From Heliopora coerulea (taxonomy: Eukaryota; Cnidaria; Anthozoa; Scleralcyonacea; Helioporidae): a DNA stretch of 64,000 bases. The notes under the pieces are model-generated. The model was not told where the DNA came from. It made no database searches and worked only from the letters and a program-made list of their open reading frames with translations. Where the stretch lies: positions 744,001-808,000 of the forward strand of contig JASJOG010000124.1 in the NCBI GenBank assembly GCA_030142905.1. The letters run 5' to 3'. Below, piece after piece: positions 43,640 to 54,753 of this stretch (within the stretch, counting starts at the first letter, position 1; every line of letters starts with the position of its first letter). Position numbers and translations under genes: made by a program.

Positions 43640-44690
43640 AAATAAAATAGGACAATATAAGAAGAACATAAGAGTCATTATGTCTATACTACGATATACA
43701 TCGAGTACATTTACAATTAAAAGAAGAATCAGGTAGTTTCAAGTCTTGTAAATAAGTGCGAAATATATTAACCGAATCAGCGCCTCTAATATAGGGAGGA
43801 AGTTCATTGCACATATGGGACGTTATATAAGTAAATGAATTATGCAAGTAGAGATTTCGATATGAGGGTTGTTCAGTTTTGTCAGTATTACCCCTACGAT
43901 TATACGGGATTTATGTCGGTTAAAAAACTTTAAAATGTATCAGGGTCCATTTGACTTTAAACATGTATATAACAGGACAAATGAATGTAGTCGTCTTCTG
44001 TGGTCAAGGGATCACAATGAACAGGTGTTTAATAGTTGATCATAATCCACACTTTTAGGAATTTTCAAAATTGTTCTTAAAGCATACTAGTGGGTAGATT
44101 CCAGTTTCTTTGCTAGTGACTTACTAATACCAAGTAGAATGGGACTACAATACTCAAGTTGAGGAAGAACATAGGCTATATAAAGTTTCAGTGCGACTTG
44201 CTCTGGGATGAATTTTCTTATCCGTCTAAGATCTTCTATTTTCGCATTGGTTTTACTGATAGATTCTTCCAGATGTTGTTCGAAGGATAATTGATTGTCA
44301 AGTGTGACACGGAGTATTTGGAGGGAGTCTTTAATAGTTTTGGTCTCATCTTCTATCAGCAAGTCATAACTGTACTTTGTGTCCCCAATCACCATTGCTT
44401 GAGTCTTTTTTATATTTAGAATAAGGAAGTTGCCAATTAACCAGTCGGAAAAAGTCCTTAAATCTTTGTTCGAGATGAATTCCAGTACGGCCAGACTTGA
44501 ATCTGCTGCGTAATTAGTAGTGTCGTCAGCATATAATCGTAGGGACGATAACGTGATAGTAAAATTTAAATCACTAATAAAAATATTAAAAAGTAATGGC
44601 CCCATGAACACCTCCCTGAGGAACACCGCACCTAATTGTTGTCCAGTTTGAATATACACCATTAACTTCAAGAGTCAAAGGTTCGATTCT
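43640..44690 (-). mobile_element. 5'-truncated LINE, third copy type
   Basis: Minus-strand reverse transcriptase palm with GPLLFNIFISDLNFTITLSS and RLYADDTTNY (catalytic YADD), then LGVTLDNQLSF-like RVTLDNQLSFEQHLEESI, YIAYVLPQLEYCSPILLG (44671-44087), then, through stops and frame changes, SLDHRRRLHSFVLLYTCL and SFTYITSHMCNELPPYIRG towards 43740. The 5' end stops within the palm. Different subfamily from the LINEs at 0.6 and 26 kb. Confidence 0.85.
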
Positions 44691-45002
44691 TATCCTATGG
44701 TCCGAGGGTTGCATTTTTTACTTCTGGTCTGCGTTGGGCGTTAACATCCACTCTAAAGCACATTAAGTTCGACAGAGAACCATCTTGGTTTTAACCGTAC
44801 TACTTGATAAATCGAGCTTAATTATCAGCTTCAAACAATCGTTAGCGCTAGTCAGAAGACATTTGCTTTATCTTCGTTACTGCATTTCTATTTTCTTGTG
44901 ATTACATTTCAGTGGTCGGTTTTACGAACACGGGATCACTTACCCTGCGGATACGGCCTAACGAGTAAACACGGTCTTTACGTGCTTTGAACAAAATTTT
45001 AT
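44691..45002. other. short non-coding gap
   Basis: Contains AGGTTCGATTC at 44680-44692, a B-box-like word with no A box at the right distance. Nothing else seen. Confidence 0.4.
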
Positions 45003-45190
45003 CCTCCAAAAATGGCACTATAAAGTTTATAATACGCAATTTGGTGGACAAACTTTAAGCACAGTTCTTCAATCCATGGATATTGCTGATTATTTACTAA
45101 GACTAATGCACTAAATACGGTATCCGGCTTCATTCCACCTGCCTTAGATAACAAGAAAAATGGCGAACAAAGAGCGTAAGTCGTCAATAA
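45003..45190 (-). repeat. diverged copy of the 162-bp linker unit
   Basis: Matches 40546-40707 in order at roughly 80%. It is older than the 2.28-kb duplication and lies 2 kb beyond the right copy, with the LINE and a MITE between. Confidence 0.65.
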
Positions 45191-45797
45191 ACTGCAGGGT
45201 TATTGTGGTGAAGTGCATCCTGGAAGTTGTACGCAAACTCAGAATAAAGGTTAAGTAAATGTTATATGTCATCCTGAATAGAAGAAATGTGAGATGAAGC
45301 TTACTGCGTTTACGTTCTTATACAAGTGTTCCAGATAAAATTGTGTGGTTGTAATGCCATATTGTCGCTGAATTCGCCTTCTTGCGCGAAATGCTGCCAA
45401 GTAAAACAATTCATAATCTCGCCAACCTACTCTGATGCACGGCTCACAAAAACGTGTCGAGCTTTATGTGAAACTTTCACGTTCATTCTTAGTCGATTAA
45501 AGCTTTTTCTTACACCAGGATCATACAGCATTTAAAATGCCATTCCCAATAAAGTTGAGCTAGGTATTTAGCTTTACCGTGATTGCAGAGGTTTGTATTC
45601 TTTTACAAAGCAAAAAAAAAAAAATATTAGCTTACTTGGTAAGCATTAATTTTCTAGTTTATCCTAGTTTATTTCGATCACGATGTATCAGGTTCGAAAC
45701 AAAGTAAAGTCAAAGGTTGAGCTTACGTCAAACTTTCGACATTATATATACTCGGCCGCATATGCCGAACTGATTGTTCAGTCCAAATCTAATTAAA
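45191..45797. other. non-coding gap
   Basis: No motif-bearing frame. An A-rich run lies at 45610-45623. Confidence 0.4.
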
Positions 45798-45958
45798 ACA
45801 TAGTAGAAAAACTAAACCGAAATTATCCATCTTGGAGCTTGATATTCTAGTAAAGACACGAACAGACACACCATTGGTGAATACCGTGTCTTTTGTTTAC
45901 TTGAATATCAAACGTTCCAAGATGAACATTTTCGCTTTAGTTTTTCTGCTATATTTTC
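45798..45958. mobile_element. 161-bp fold-back element
   Basis: Two arms of about 70 bases face each other: AGTAGAAAAACTAAACCG ... CCATCTTGGA ... CTTGATATT ... GACACG at left, and the reverse complement with a few changes at right (CGTGTC ... AATATCAA ... TCCAAGATG ... TTTAGTTTTTCTGCTAT). A short 25-base loop separates them, so the transcript could form a long hairpin. Confidence 0.85.
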
Positions 45959-46242
45959 TTAAGTTGTCTCCTGGTTATGGTTGGTAAATAAATCATCCCA
46001 ACGTATTTCCCGCGTCAAAAATAAACCAACTATCGGCACGTTTTTTCTTAGCGAAAACGGAATACGTTCAGGCTTGCTCGTATATACAAGTTAGACAGTT
46101 TTTTAGTGATCAACAGTCCGTTTTACAAGTTTCAAAACTATTTTATATTTTTCTTCGACCAGTATCAGTCAGCAATGACAAGCTAGTTACAAGTTTGGAT
46201 CTCTGTATCTTTCACATACATCTAATTCAGCTAAAGTCCTAT

Positions 46243-46389
46243 ACAGTGTATGCACTTGACGTCATACCCGCCATGTTGGTGTACCTTAACAAAAGAATTT
46301 TCATCATCTTCTTTTTCATCATCCGTACACCAACATGACGACCGTGGGCTTTTGTTCTTCGAATCCTGGATGACTCAGTGCATACTCGG
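46243..46389. mobile_element. 147-bp MITE with CCATGTTGGTGTAC inverted arms
   Basis: Left arm GTATGCACTTGACGTCAT and CATGTTGGTGTAC; right arm in reverse complement GTATGCACTGAGTCAT and CATGTTGGTGTAC. The interior is TC-rich. A widespread MITE-type pattern in marine invertebrates, by general recognition only. Confidence 0.7.
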
Positions 46390-46930
46390 TAGTTTTTGAA
46401 ACAAGATGCATCTTCACTAGGTCACGTATTAGGCAGGATTACACTCAAGATCTGGACGGCCATTTAAAAGTTTGATACTGTGAATACGTTGTCGTACGCT
46501 AGAGGCAGCCAAATGTTCAATATGGACTGATACGGGCTCATTGCGAAATTTAACGTATAACTGTAAATAGCTGAAATTCCCTTTCGATCACGTATATTGT
46601 AAAATGTTTACAAACTCAAACGAAAGCTAAAACTCTATGTTCAGGGTAATTGATCTACTATGCATTGAAATATAACGAACACAACATAATATGTGCAATA
46701 TTTACCAACATGAATGATACAAGTGACTAACCACCCGTTTTATAGCACGAACCATTGTCTAAGTGTCTCTACCTGATTATAAAATCAAAATACTATTTTA
46801 AGCAAACGTTGCTTGTAAATTTTCAAAAGTTTTCTGGCGGCTGGAAATCTAAACATTCTCCACTTCTCTTTGCGTTAGCCTAGCATTCTGGTTACTCAAA
46901 ACTGGAGTAATATTTAAAATGAAGTGCTAT

Positions 46931-47022
46931 GTACATAGGCAGTTCTCAACGAAGACGTTCAGAGATAGAACTCTGACAAAACGCGAGAGAACAAGATACT
47001 GCCTAAGTACTTTGTTCTCTCG
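46931..47022. repeat. nested inverted repeats, about 90 bp
   Basis: GTACATAGGCAGT (46931) pairs with ACTGCCTAAGTAC (46998-47010), 12 of 13. Overlapping it, CGAGAGAACAA (46984) pairs with TTTGTTCTCTCG (47011-47022). The two stems exclude each other. Confidence 0.55.
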
Positions 47023-48245
47023 ATTTTTAGCAGACTGCTAACTTTAAACTTTTTCTACCTATCCTGGATACGATCGATAATTATGCAATAGTTAAGCCCA
47101 GCAATATTCTGACACGTATGGAAATTTAGCGACTAACAAACGTTCTCATGCATTTGGGTTTACATAACACAGCTAGACTCTTCTACTATTCGCTAAATGT
47201 TGACAAATATTTGCATGAAGACAGGCATATATCAACTAACTTTTCTCAAAACGACTTGATCTGTTGACAAAATCTTTACTAACAAATTGACAGATTTCGC
47301 TTTAAAGCGACAATAAAGACGCAGGTTTAGAAGGGGCCAAAAGTGCTCAAGATCCCCCTGGAGAATCTAAAATGTCAACAGACAGAAACATTCCCTTATT
47401 GATATCTGTTGCTCTTCTCCATTGAATATTTCTTTTCTGACTTTTCAGCGACCTACGGGGTTGTCATTCTTACAATGACAGTTAATTGATAAAAATTGTG
47501 TGCGTTGTCATAATTTCTGTTCAGCATTGTGACGCGCGATTGATAGCATTTACCATGTTATGTCGGCGTTCTTTTTTTCCTCTCATTCAACCTGATCCAA
47601 TACAGCCGACGGGGGTATTTAAGCTCCAATTAAAAAGGTTGGTGTCATGCATGGTGACTAGCGACGTGGCTCCTTCGTTCTCCGTTCCGTCTATGTTCTT
47701 TCACCCTTGTTCTCTAATAGCTCGCAGAGCTACTGGCGCAGCTGATTTTGTAGACGATACTCTGTCTTATGTATGGTATTGGTCTTATTCTTTACATCAG
47801 CTGGCGCATCACGTAAGAATAGAATATTGGTTTTATTAATTGCCACTTTGATATTGTAGCATTGAGCTCTCATTAAGTTCATACAGAAGTATCTTACACT
47901 GAAGGTACAGTTGCGATGGCCTGCCGTTCTTATTCTTTACCAGTTTTTGAACGTTCGCATCTCGTTTTTACAGCACGTTCCATAGACTTTTCTCTAAATA
48001 ATTGCGTATAATTGTTTACACGTGTTTGTCTACACTTTTGGCAGGAAATTTTCAGCAAACGACTCACGTTACTTTATAAATATTGCAACTGCGTTCAAAT
48101 TAACAAACAGAAAATTGTTTCCTTTTTCTTTCATGTAAGAGGTGGAAAAAATTAGAAAGCTATTTAATATCATGAGGAAAAATAGATGAAACCCAGTGTT
48201 AATGCGTATTTCCCGTTTCACAAAAGCTATTCCCATTTTTATTTT
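47023..48245. other. non-coding interval
   Basis: No gene recognised; a frame at 47486-47839 has no motif. Confidence 0.4.
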
Positions 48246-48305
48246 TCGTCGGCTATAGCCTCGTGTTTTAAATACGAAAAACACTCTTACTCGTTTATTA
48301 AATAT
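48246..48305 (+). repeat. dispersed repeat copy 2 (GATAGCCTCGTGTT family)
   Basis: GGCTATAGCCTCGTGTT and CTCTTACTCGTTTATT match 8985-9062 in order. Confidence 0.5.
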
Positions 48306-48450
48306 TACAAAGCAAGGCATAATGAACTACCAGACAGTAGAACCAGCATATTCAAAGTTGGTAACAACTCTAGGTTACAGCCTACGCAGCAGTAACCTTA
48401 ACTATATACTGCCAAAAATTAATACAATTTTACAAACAAGCAAGATTTAA

Positions 48451-48482
48451 CAATTATTCATCGAAGTGGAGGTGAATAATTG
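48451..48482. repeat. perfect 10-bp hairpin CAATTATTCA
   Basis: CAATTATTCA, a 12-base loop TCGAAGTGGAGG, then TGAATAATTG. The GGAGGTGAATA word is shared with the element at 48773, suggesting a relic of the same MITE family. Confidence 0.65.
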
Positions 48483-48772
48483 TTTAAGTATATACCTCTT
48501 ATGATTGTTTTCACATACTTACTTCTTCGAATTTTTAAAACAATTTTACGGAACGTCGGTCTGTCGCCCGCTCGTCGTTGGTAAATAAAACATTTTGAAA
48601 CACATTCTGAGTACATTTATCGCTAAATTTTAAACGAAATACGTATCCCTGGATAATCTATTGTCAAATTTCGTTACTTCTTACGTTTAGTCTGGCACCA
48701 TGGCTTAGTTTATTCAAATCAATTTTCTTCTTTCGTAACTGAAACAAAGCTGAACGCCATGTTGTTTTGCTT

Positions 48773-48849
48773 CGAGGTGAATAGTGCTGGATATTCCGAG
48801 ATAGACGAACCAATCAGATTGCGCAAAAAAACACTATTCACCTGCGAGG
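48773..48849. mobile_element. 77-bp MITE, GAGGTGAATAGTG inverted arms
   Basis: CGAGGTGAATAGTG at the left and CACTATTCACCTGCGAGG at the right, enclosing a short spacer with CCAATCAGA. Related to the hairpin at 48451. Confidence 0.7.
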
Positions 48850-51462
48850 TATATACTAAATTAAGCTATTCAGCTGCTAGGTTATGGAACCGAACAATCT
48901 ACCAAAGTCCACTACAGTGAGAAAGAAGTTTCTTCATAAAAGATACGACAATACTCTCGGGCAATATATAATTACACATCTCGGGTGGCAACGATAGCCT
49001 TAAGAGACAAGAAAGGTGACTTATTTTTAAGCTAAGAACCACTCATCCCTATGGACTCAGCGAACCTTTTTCTTTTCATCTATCATGGCCAGATAAAAAC
49101 ATCAACTTGCCCACTGTTTACCTTATTTTAGCGAATACATATTTCTATTTTCTAGGGGTCTTTGGTGGTTTAACCCAATGCCGATTTGCTGATTGTCGTT
49201 AAAAGTAACAAATTACTTCCTTGTTATCACTTAGCAATTCCTTTCTTTGTTTTTGTCCCTCACATTTCGCTGGTTAACCTTTTATCACATGACGCCTTTT
49301 CGTTCAAACTCCAGCTTAGTTGCTTTTCCTATTTCAGAACACGTTTCTTTCGCTGACGAAAGGCCTTTGCTCGAAAACGTTTGAGATCAGTCACGGCAGT
49401 TGCCAACCTTTGAATTTCTTAACTTATTTGACACTGTCTATGCAGTATCCTGTTCTTATATCATTGACTAAATTAGATATTGACTAGATTATATCCATTG
49501 ATATTGGCTAGATTATATACATACATGTATATATGTGAGAAGTTATGTATTTTTGGAAGACGTTTTTTAATATTTTTAGGTTTTGAGCACTTATCTGAGC
49601 GTAAACCTCACAATGTTTGTCAAGAAATATTATAAATAATTCCCATGCTCAGACAATTATGAGATGAGACGTGCGTTCGGCATGCTTGTTCCTGTCCAAG
49701 ACGTGCCCGCTCCCGCCCAATACGTGCACGTTCTCATTCTCAGCATACTCCTAGTTGCAAGGATACAATGTAAACATGACAAATATAAATAAATTAACAC
49801 TAGACTATGTAAATAGTGACGTTATCAATAGTGATTTTTGCACCACCAGGACCACCAGCAGTAGAATCCTCTTATCTATACTATTATTGAATTTGATAAA
49901 AATCCAAGTAAGCAAAACAAACATGGCGCTCTAAGGGCATTCCGTGTCTTGCTTTACAGCTTCTTGTACGTGAATTTCTGTTTCTTTAATCTCTCCCACC
50001 CCTAGCAGAACACATGCACCAATAAAAAAGCAAATCTATAAATACATACACAATTACTTGAGTTACTGTTTCCCTGATCTCACCAAATGCCCAATTATTG
50101 TGGATTTGCAAAACAAAAGCAAGACTGTCAGACAGAAATGCTAACAACGCTCGTTTTTATTTTGAAGTCGTCAACATGATGAATGTGATGAAATATGGTA
50201 TCGCAATGACCAGGCCAAGCCAAGTCTAATCAGATTAAGTAAGAGTTAAAACCCCAAAAACAGACGCTTTACGCAAATACATCCCGAGGGCGTAGCTCGA
50301 AGGGTGTATCTGGTGTAAACTCAATAACTAATTCAAATCATGATTACATGTATTTTTTAACAAAACTTAGATTCTTTTGGGAAAACATGTCTCAAACCCG
50401 AATGTGTTTTCGGAGCGTAATATTCGTTCTGACTTTAATCTAACTGATACACTCGGTGATATATTCGATGAAGAGGTCGGTGGTGAATTGAAAACGACGA
50501 CCTGCGTATAATTAAAGGAGGCAAAAGACAATACATCCGTAAGTAATTTGAAAGATGAGAGAAGCATTTGATTTGTAACGAATGAGCAGGCTGGAAAAGG
50601 AGTCCAGGGTTCATGCAAATACTAAAATCAACACTGCTTTGGCAACTCATTATTGGGTGAATGGGCAACCAAACGTAACATGAAAACTAAATCCGTCAGT
50701 CTTATTCAGAAATATAGAAAAGTCGATCCGGATATTCTAAACATTGGCTCAGCATATTTGTTGTAGAAACTCGGAAGAAAGAATCACCAGAAGCCGTGTA
50801 TCCTCAAACACTTCGTATACCAAATTTGCTGTGGCCTACAACGGTTCCTTAGAGATAATGGTCGCCAAGCATTGAATATCTTCGAGCAATCCGTATTCTA
50901 AGGCTTTTAAGAGAAAAACCAAGAAAAACTTGTCTACCCTGTAAATCTCTTTATGAAAACAAAACGTCGCAACAATAAAAAGGAAGGATTTTTTGACCGA
51001 GTATTGCATGAATGCGAATTTTAAATTGTGTCCTAAAATATTAGAAAGTAATGAGAATTTTAATAATCTAACATAGTTGTAATTGGCTTTTTGTGCTGTA
51101 TAGTTTCGTATACTGCCAATCCAGTAGGCCATAGCAAGCCTGGACAAACATTTCGTAGAATATGTAAGGAGGCCGGCATTCAAAGTCGGTTTACTAACGA
51201 CACTAGTAAGGTTACGAAATCACGACGACAACCCAGTGACCTCGATTTCCATATCTGGAATGCTAATTGACCAACGAAATATGAAGCCAAGATGGCTGCC
51301 CATGGAGGGCAATTTAGTACGTCAGTTTTAGTCCCCCACGCGACTTTTTACATTTTCTGTAGATCTTTTTTTATAAATACACACGAAACATCTCTTCAAA
51401 AGATAGAAACAAGTTCAGTAATTTCAAATATATTTCAACAAAGTCAAACCGAGTTACAGGTT
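48850..51462. other. non-coding interval before the kinase-bearing transposon
   Basis: No coding motif found. Frames at 50367-50668 and 50836-51183 (minus) carry no known pattern. A CCAAGATGGCTGCC word, like a YY1 site, lies at 51288-51301. Confidence 0.45.
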
Positions 51463-51712
51463 TATGGTGGCCCAACGTTATCAAACAATTTAATTCATAT
51501 ATTTTTTTATTTTCTATCTTTTTTTTTACGTACACTAATTTATGAGATGACTTAAAAAATTACACAGCATGTCATACGCATCATCAAAAAATATAAGGCA
51601 GACTAACGTTACCATTCAAAAAAAAAAAAAAATAAATAAAAAAATATAAAAAGGCCCAGCGTTATCAAATGACGCGGCCAAAAAGACTGGGTTACTTCAA
51701 CAACCACTTAAC
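51463..51712 (+). repeat. left long terminal inverted repeat
   Basis: Aligns with the reverse complement of 54533-54747 over its length: GGCCCAACGTTATCAAACAA, TTTATGAGAT, AAAAAATTACACAGCAT, and inner end GGCCAAAAAGACTGGGT. Confidence 0.93.
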
Positions 51713-51785
51713 AACCACTCCAGCGAATTCTTGAGGACTCCTGCTGTGTGTCGAAATTTAAGTGTAGTCGAAATTTAAGTCAAAG

Positions 51786-53049
51786 TACGAGATAAAACGT
51801 AAAGGAAAAGAAACCTTGGAAGACTTTAAGGCAAGAGTTGGCATGAAGAGGATGGGAAATACTGCCAAAAAATCAGGGATGAAGCCACCGAACGACATCC
51901 TTGTGCAAAGGATGTCGCCCACTGCTTCGGGCCGCCTCAAGAAATATGAACCTTTAGATACACACGACTTCATCCCGTTCGACGACTATGGCTAGCTGAC
52001 CTTTAACAATATCAAAGAAGCTTGCAAAAAGTTTTACAAAGCTCCAGAAGGGTCGTGTGATATCCTTGCATCCGACAGAGGGCCCTCGTGTACGAAATTA
52101 GAGCAGATAAAAGGTAAAAAGGTTTTCTTTATTCGATTTATTCCTCCTGGCGATGTCAGTACAAAAGATCAAGCGCAAAATTTGCCTCCAAGGATGGGTT
52201 TATTAGTTCCTATCTTCCCCTCAAACTCAGCTGATAAATCGAGCGCTGCACCAAAGTCTGTCAATCAGTCAATTACTTAAAGCTGGGAAACTTGTCAAAC
52301 CATCTAAACAAAGTCTGGTTGATATAGAGCTCGAAATATTTGATATAGAAAGAATGAAATGGATTAAAAAGGGTTCGTATCAATTTGATGTTAAAGAAGA
52401 TAATTTTGCTAGTGGAGCGTTTAGAGATGCATTTGAAGCTACAGTCACTAATCTGCAAGTAAAGCCTGGTCTATGGGTTATAAAACAGTATCAAGAACAA
52501 GTTCTAGATGCCATCACAAACGACCTCAACATGACATTGGAGGACCATACCTGGAAACAAATTCAAATACACATGGCTGCAAGGAGTATTACAAAGTTAT
52601 TTTCTATGAAGGTGCCATCAGAATTTGGTGAGACCTTCCAGTACAATAAAGCATACAATGCAGTTTATAAAGATCAGCCTGTAACAGTTAAGGAACTTGT
52701 GGACGGAGACTTTCACAAATATGTAAACAATGATGGAAGTTGCATGATCCCCCCTAGTGAAGAATTTCATTCAATCTATAAGAAGGCAGAATGTCTGCTG
52801 CATTACAGCTACATTAAGTTCCAAAAGAAGTTAATGCTGCTTGATATCCAGGGATCCTCAAACACCTTATATGATCGAGAAATTGCCACATCTCATTTGG
52901 TTAAAAGTAATGAGGTGTTGGGTAGAGATGAAATTTACTTTTCTGCAGGAAATTTATCAACCATTGGAATCCAGCACTTCATCTCACAGCATCAGTGTAA
53001 TGAATATTGTGACATGACTGATATATTATTGAATATTGTGACATATTAA
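51786..53049 (+). pseudogene. alpha-kinase (atypical protein kinase) gene inside the transposon; C-terminal kinase domain open
   Basis: The open part, 52354-53049 (231 codons from ATG), is an alpha-kinase domain: FASGAFRDAFEA (glycine/arginine loop), LWVIKQY (ATP-binding lysine), VKELVDGDFHKYVNNDG, LMLLDIQGSSNTLYDREIAT (catalytic DxQG with following D), and the C-terminal GNLSTIGIQHFISQHQCNEY then C, which in this family holds zinc. Alpha-kinases include TRPM6/7, eEF2 kinase and myosin heavy-chain kinases and phosphorylate Ser/Thr in helices. Upstream, another frame from 51786 gives ETLEDFKARVGMKRMGN and SPTASGRLKKYEPLDTHDF, with a stop at 51993 and a frame change near 52260; in-frame coding continues back to about 52261 (LLKAGKLVKPSKQSLVDIE). 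So the N-terminal half is broken; the kinase half is intact in this copy. Confidence 0.88.
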
Positions 53050-53265
53050 CCTTAGAACATATAACCAAGTATATACTGAGCTTGAAAGGTGAATATAATT
53101 GTACATAAATTAGATAGTTTAGCTTAGCGAGATCTCCAAGTTCACCTAAATATGTTATGATGTTTCTGAAATAATTATGATGTTAGTTATGTGAAAAGAG
53201 TACTCCATTAATTAGGGAATACGTACATCAAAAAAGAATAAATTGTTCACTTTCTGTTGGTATTT

Positions 53266-54475
53266 TTAACTCACTACCTTGCTTTTAATGAATCTATAGG
53301 CAACAATAGCATTCTTACACTCAACTGTTTCAACATGAGGAAGGTATTGTGAGCATTGCCTTGCAATACTGCCTTCCATGTAATCAAACTTGTCTACATC
53401 CATGACACCAGAAACCACAGCAACATCTTGCAACTCATCAATTATTAATGGGATACCCATACTTTTGCGACAATATTGTTCAGGAAAGTTGAACATATGA
53501 TCTGGCACTCCTGTTGGAATTTCCAAATTATCTTGATTGCAAATCCTGTGACTGTTCCAGTAGCTTATAAATATGTCGCATTCACGCTGTACAATTGGTA
53601 AATAGACATACGCTAATAATTGCCTTTCAGTAAGATTGTGGGGGTCATACTCTCTCCCTCTTAGTAGTCTTGTTAATTGTGCTTTGAAATATCTTTCAAG
53701 CCTTTTATGGAGGTCTCTCCACCAACATTCTATTTTATTGGTTGTTGAGGGGCCATAAATTATGGAATGAAGTAGATCATCCATGAGGACAAATTGATTC
53801 ATTAGCTAAGTGTGGATTGTTGCCATTTTACTTGTTTCAGTCCCTTTGTCTATTCTCAGAAACCGTGGTAATACCTCTGTCCTGTAAAAGTATTCCAAGT
53901 ATTTCTTTCCTACTATTAAGGGATTAGAGTTGGAATACCAGACAAAAAAGAAAAGAATTTTTCGAGAAAATGTGTCTATTCAGTATGCATCCATATGCAC
54001 CAATGGGAAACGTGGAATTCTGGAAACCGCAAAGTTTGTCATGGCCATCTAAGGAAACAACCCAAAATGGCCCTTCAGATGTGTAAGGAATTTTTTGCTT
54101 TTTGCCCCTCTTCTGCAGGTTCCTGCCTTCAAGGCCATCAGGGTCTAACTCCTACATCACGTTGTGGACAAGATCTCGAGGTGCTTTGATATTACATTAA
54201 GTTCTCAACTTTTGGTTCATGCCCCGGTATCCAAGAAGTTTTCCTGGCCCTTCTAATTCTTTTTGGACTGCTTCGGTTACGGTTTGGAGCGGAATACAGT
54301 AATCTATATAGTTGATGTCAAAGAACCGAAGAGGTCTGTCCTGAGTTGGTAGGAAGCACTTATAGTGTGGATAATCACGCTGGACAAAATCCAAAACTTC
54401 AGATCTCTTTAAGTTTTGCCGCACATATCTAGATAAATCGTCTCTTAAGTGACAGTCCTCTTTCCAATTCGCCAT
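53266..54475 (-). pseudogene. integrase-like DDE transposase, several stops
   Basis: N-terminus (54475-54197): an HTH-like start, then EGPGKLLGYRGMNQKLRT. Across stops, the next frame gives ELDPDGLEGRNL and WVVSLDGHDKLCGFQNSTFP (first catalytic aspartate). Then VLPRFLRIDKGTET (second), a TAG, and the open C-terminal frame 53802-53266 with IIYGPSTTNKIECWWRDLH (third, glutamate), LAYVYLPIVQRECDIFISYW and PTGVPDHMFNFPEQY. The D, D, E order and context match the integrase-core proteins abundant in cnidarians. Stops mean this copy cannot move itself. Confidence 0.87.
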
Positions 54476-54532
54476 TTTGAAATATTAGCGGGAAAAGACG
54501 AAAACACGCGGGAATGGTTATGAACTATCATA

Positions 54533-54747
54533 TGACCCAGTCTTTTTGGCCGAGTCATTAGATAGCGCTGGGCCGTTAAATATTTTTTTTTGAATGAGAA
54601 CGTTGGTCCGTCTTATTATTTTTGAATGCTGCACATGATATGCTGTGTAATTTTTTAAGTAATCTCATAAATTATTATACGTAAAAAGAAAGATAGAAAA
54701 TAAAACAATACACGAATTAAATTGTTTGATAACGTTGGGCCACCATA
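54533..54747 (-). repeat. right long terminal inverted repeat
   Basis: Reverse complement of 51463-51712 with scattered mismatches and a shorter poly-A/T segment. Confidence 0.93.
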
Positions 54748-54753
54748 CAAGTT

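Larger units (their letters stand above)
51463..54747. mobile_element. integrase-like (IS3EU-type) DNA transposon, 3.29 kb, carrying an alpha-kinase gene
   Basis: Termini TATGGTGGCCCAACG and CGTTGGGCCACCATA begin long inverted repeats of about 215-250 bp. CAGGTT (51457-51462) and CAAGTT (54748-54753) flank it, a 6-bp duplication with one mismatch. Inside, on the minus strand, is a decayed integrase-like DDE transposase (54475 to 53266); on the plus strand, an alpha-kinase gene (about 51786-53049). The two genes converge. TIR length, TA-ends and 6-bp duplication fit the IS3EU group; that name is inference, the transposon itself is directly seen. Confidence 0.92.

Noticed and set aside
44680..44692. 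B-box-like AGGTTCGATTC
   Set aside because: No A box upstream on the plus strand and no cloverleaf could be drawn.
40542..45187. YPWIE(Q/E)LC...QIAYYKLYSA reading shared by the two linker units as a conserved coding exon
   Set aside because: Most base differences between the copies change the amino acid, so the similarity comes from DNA duplication, not protein constraint.
47486..47839. 117-codon plus-strand open frame
   Set aside because: No motif; overlaps AT-rich non-coding DNA without splice or promoter support.
51288..51301. CCAAGATGGCTGCC as a YY1 promoter site
   Set aside because: A single short match with no gene start nearby.
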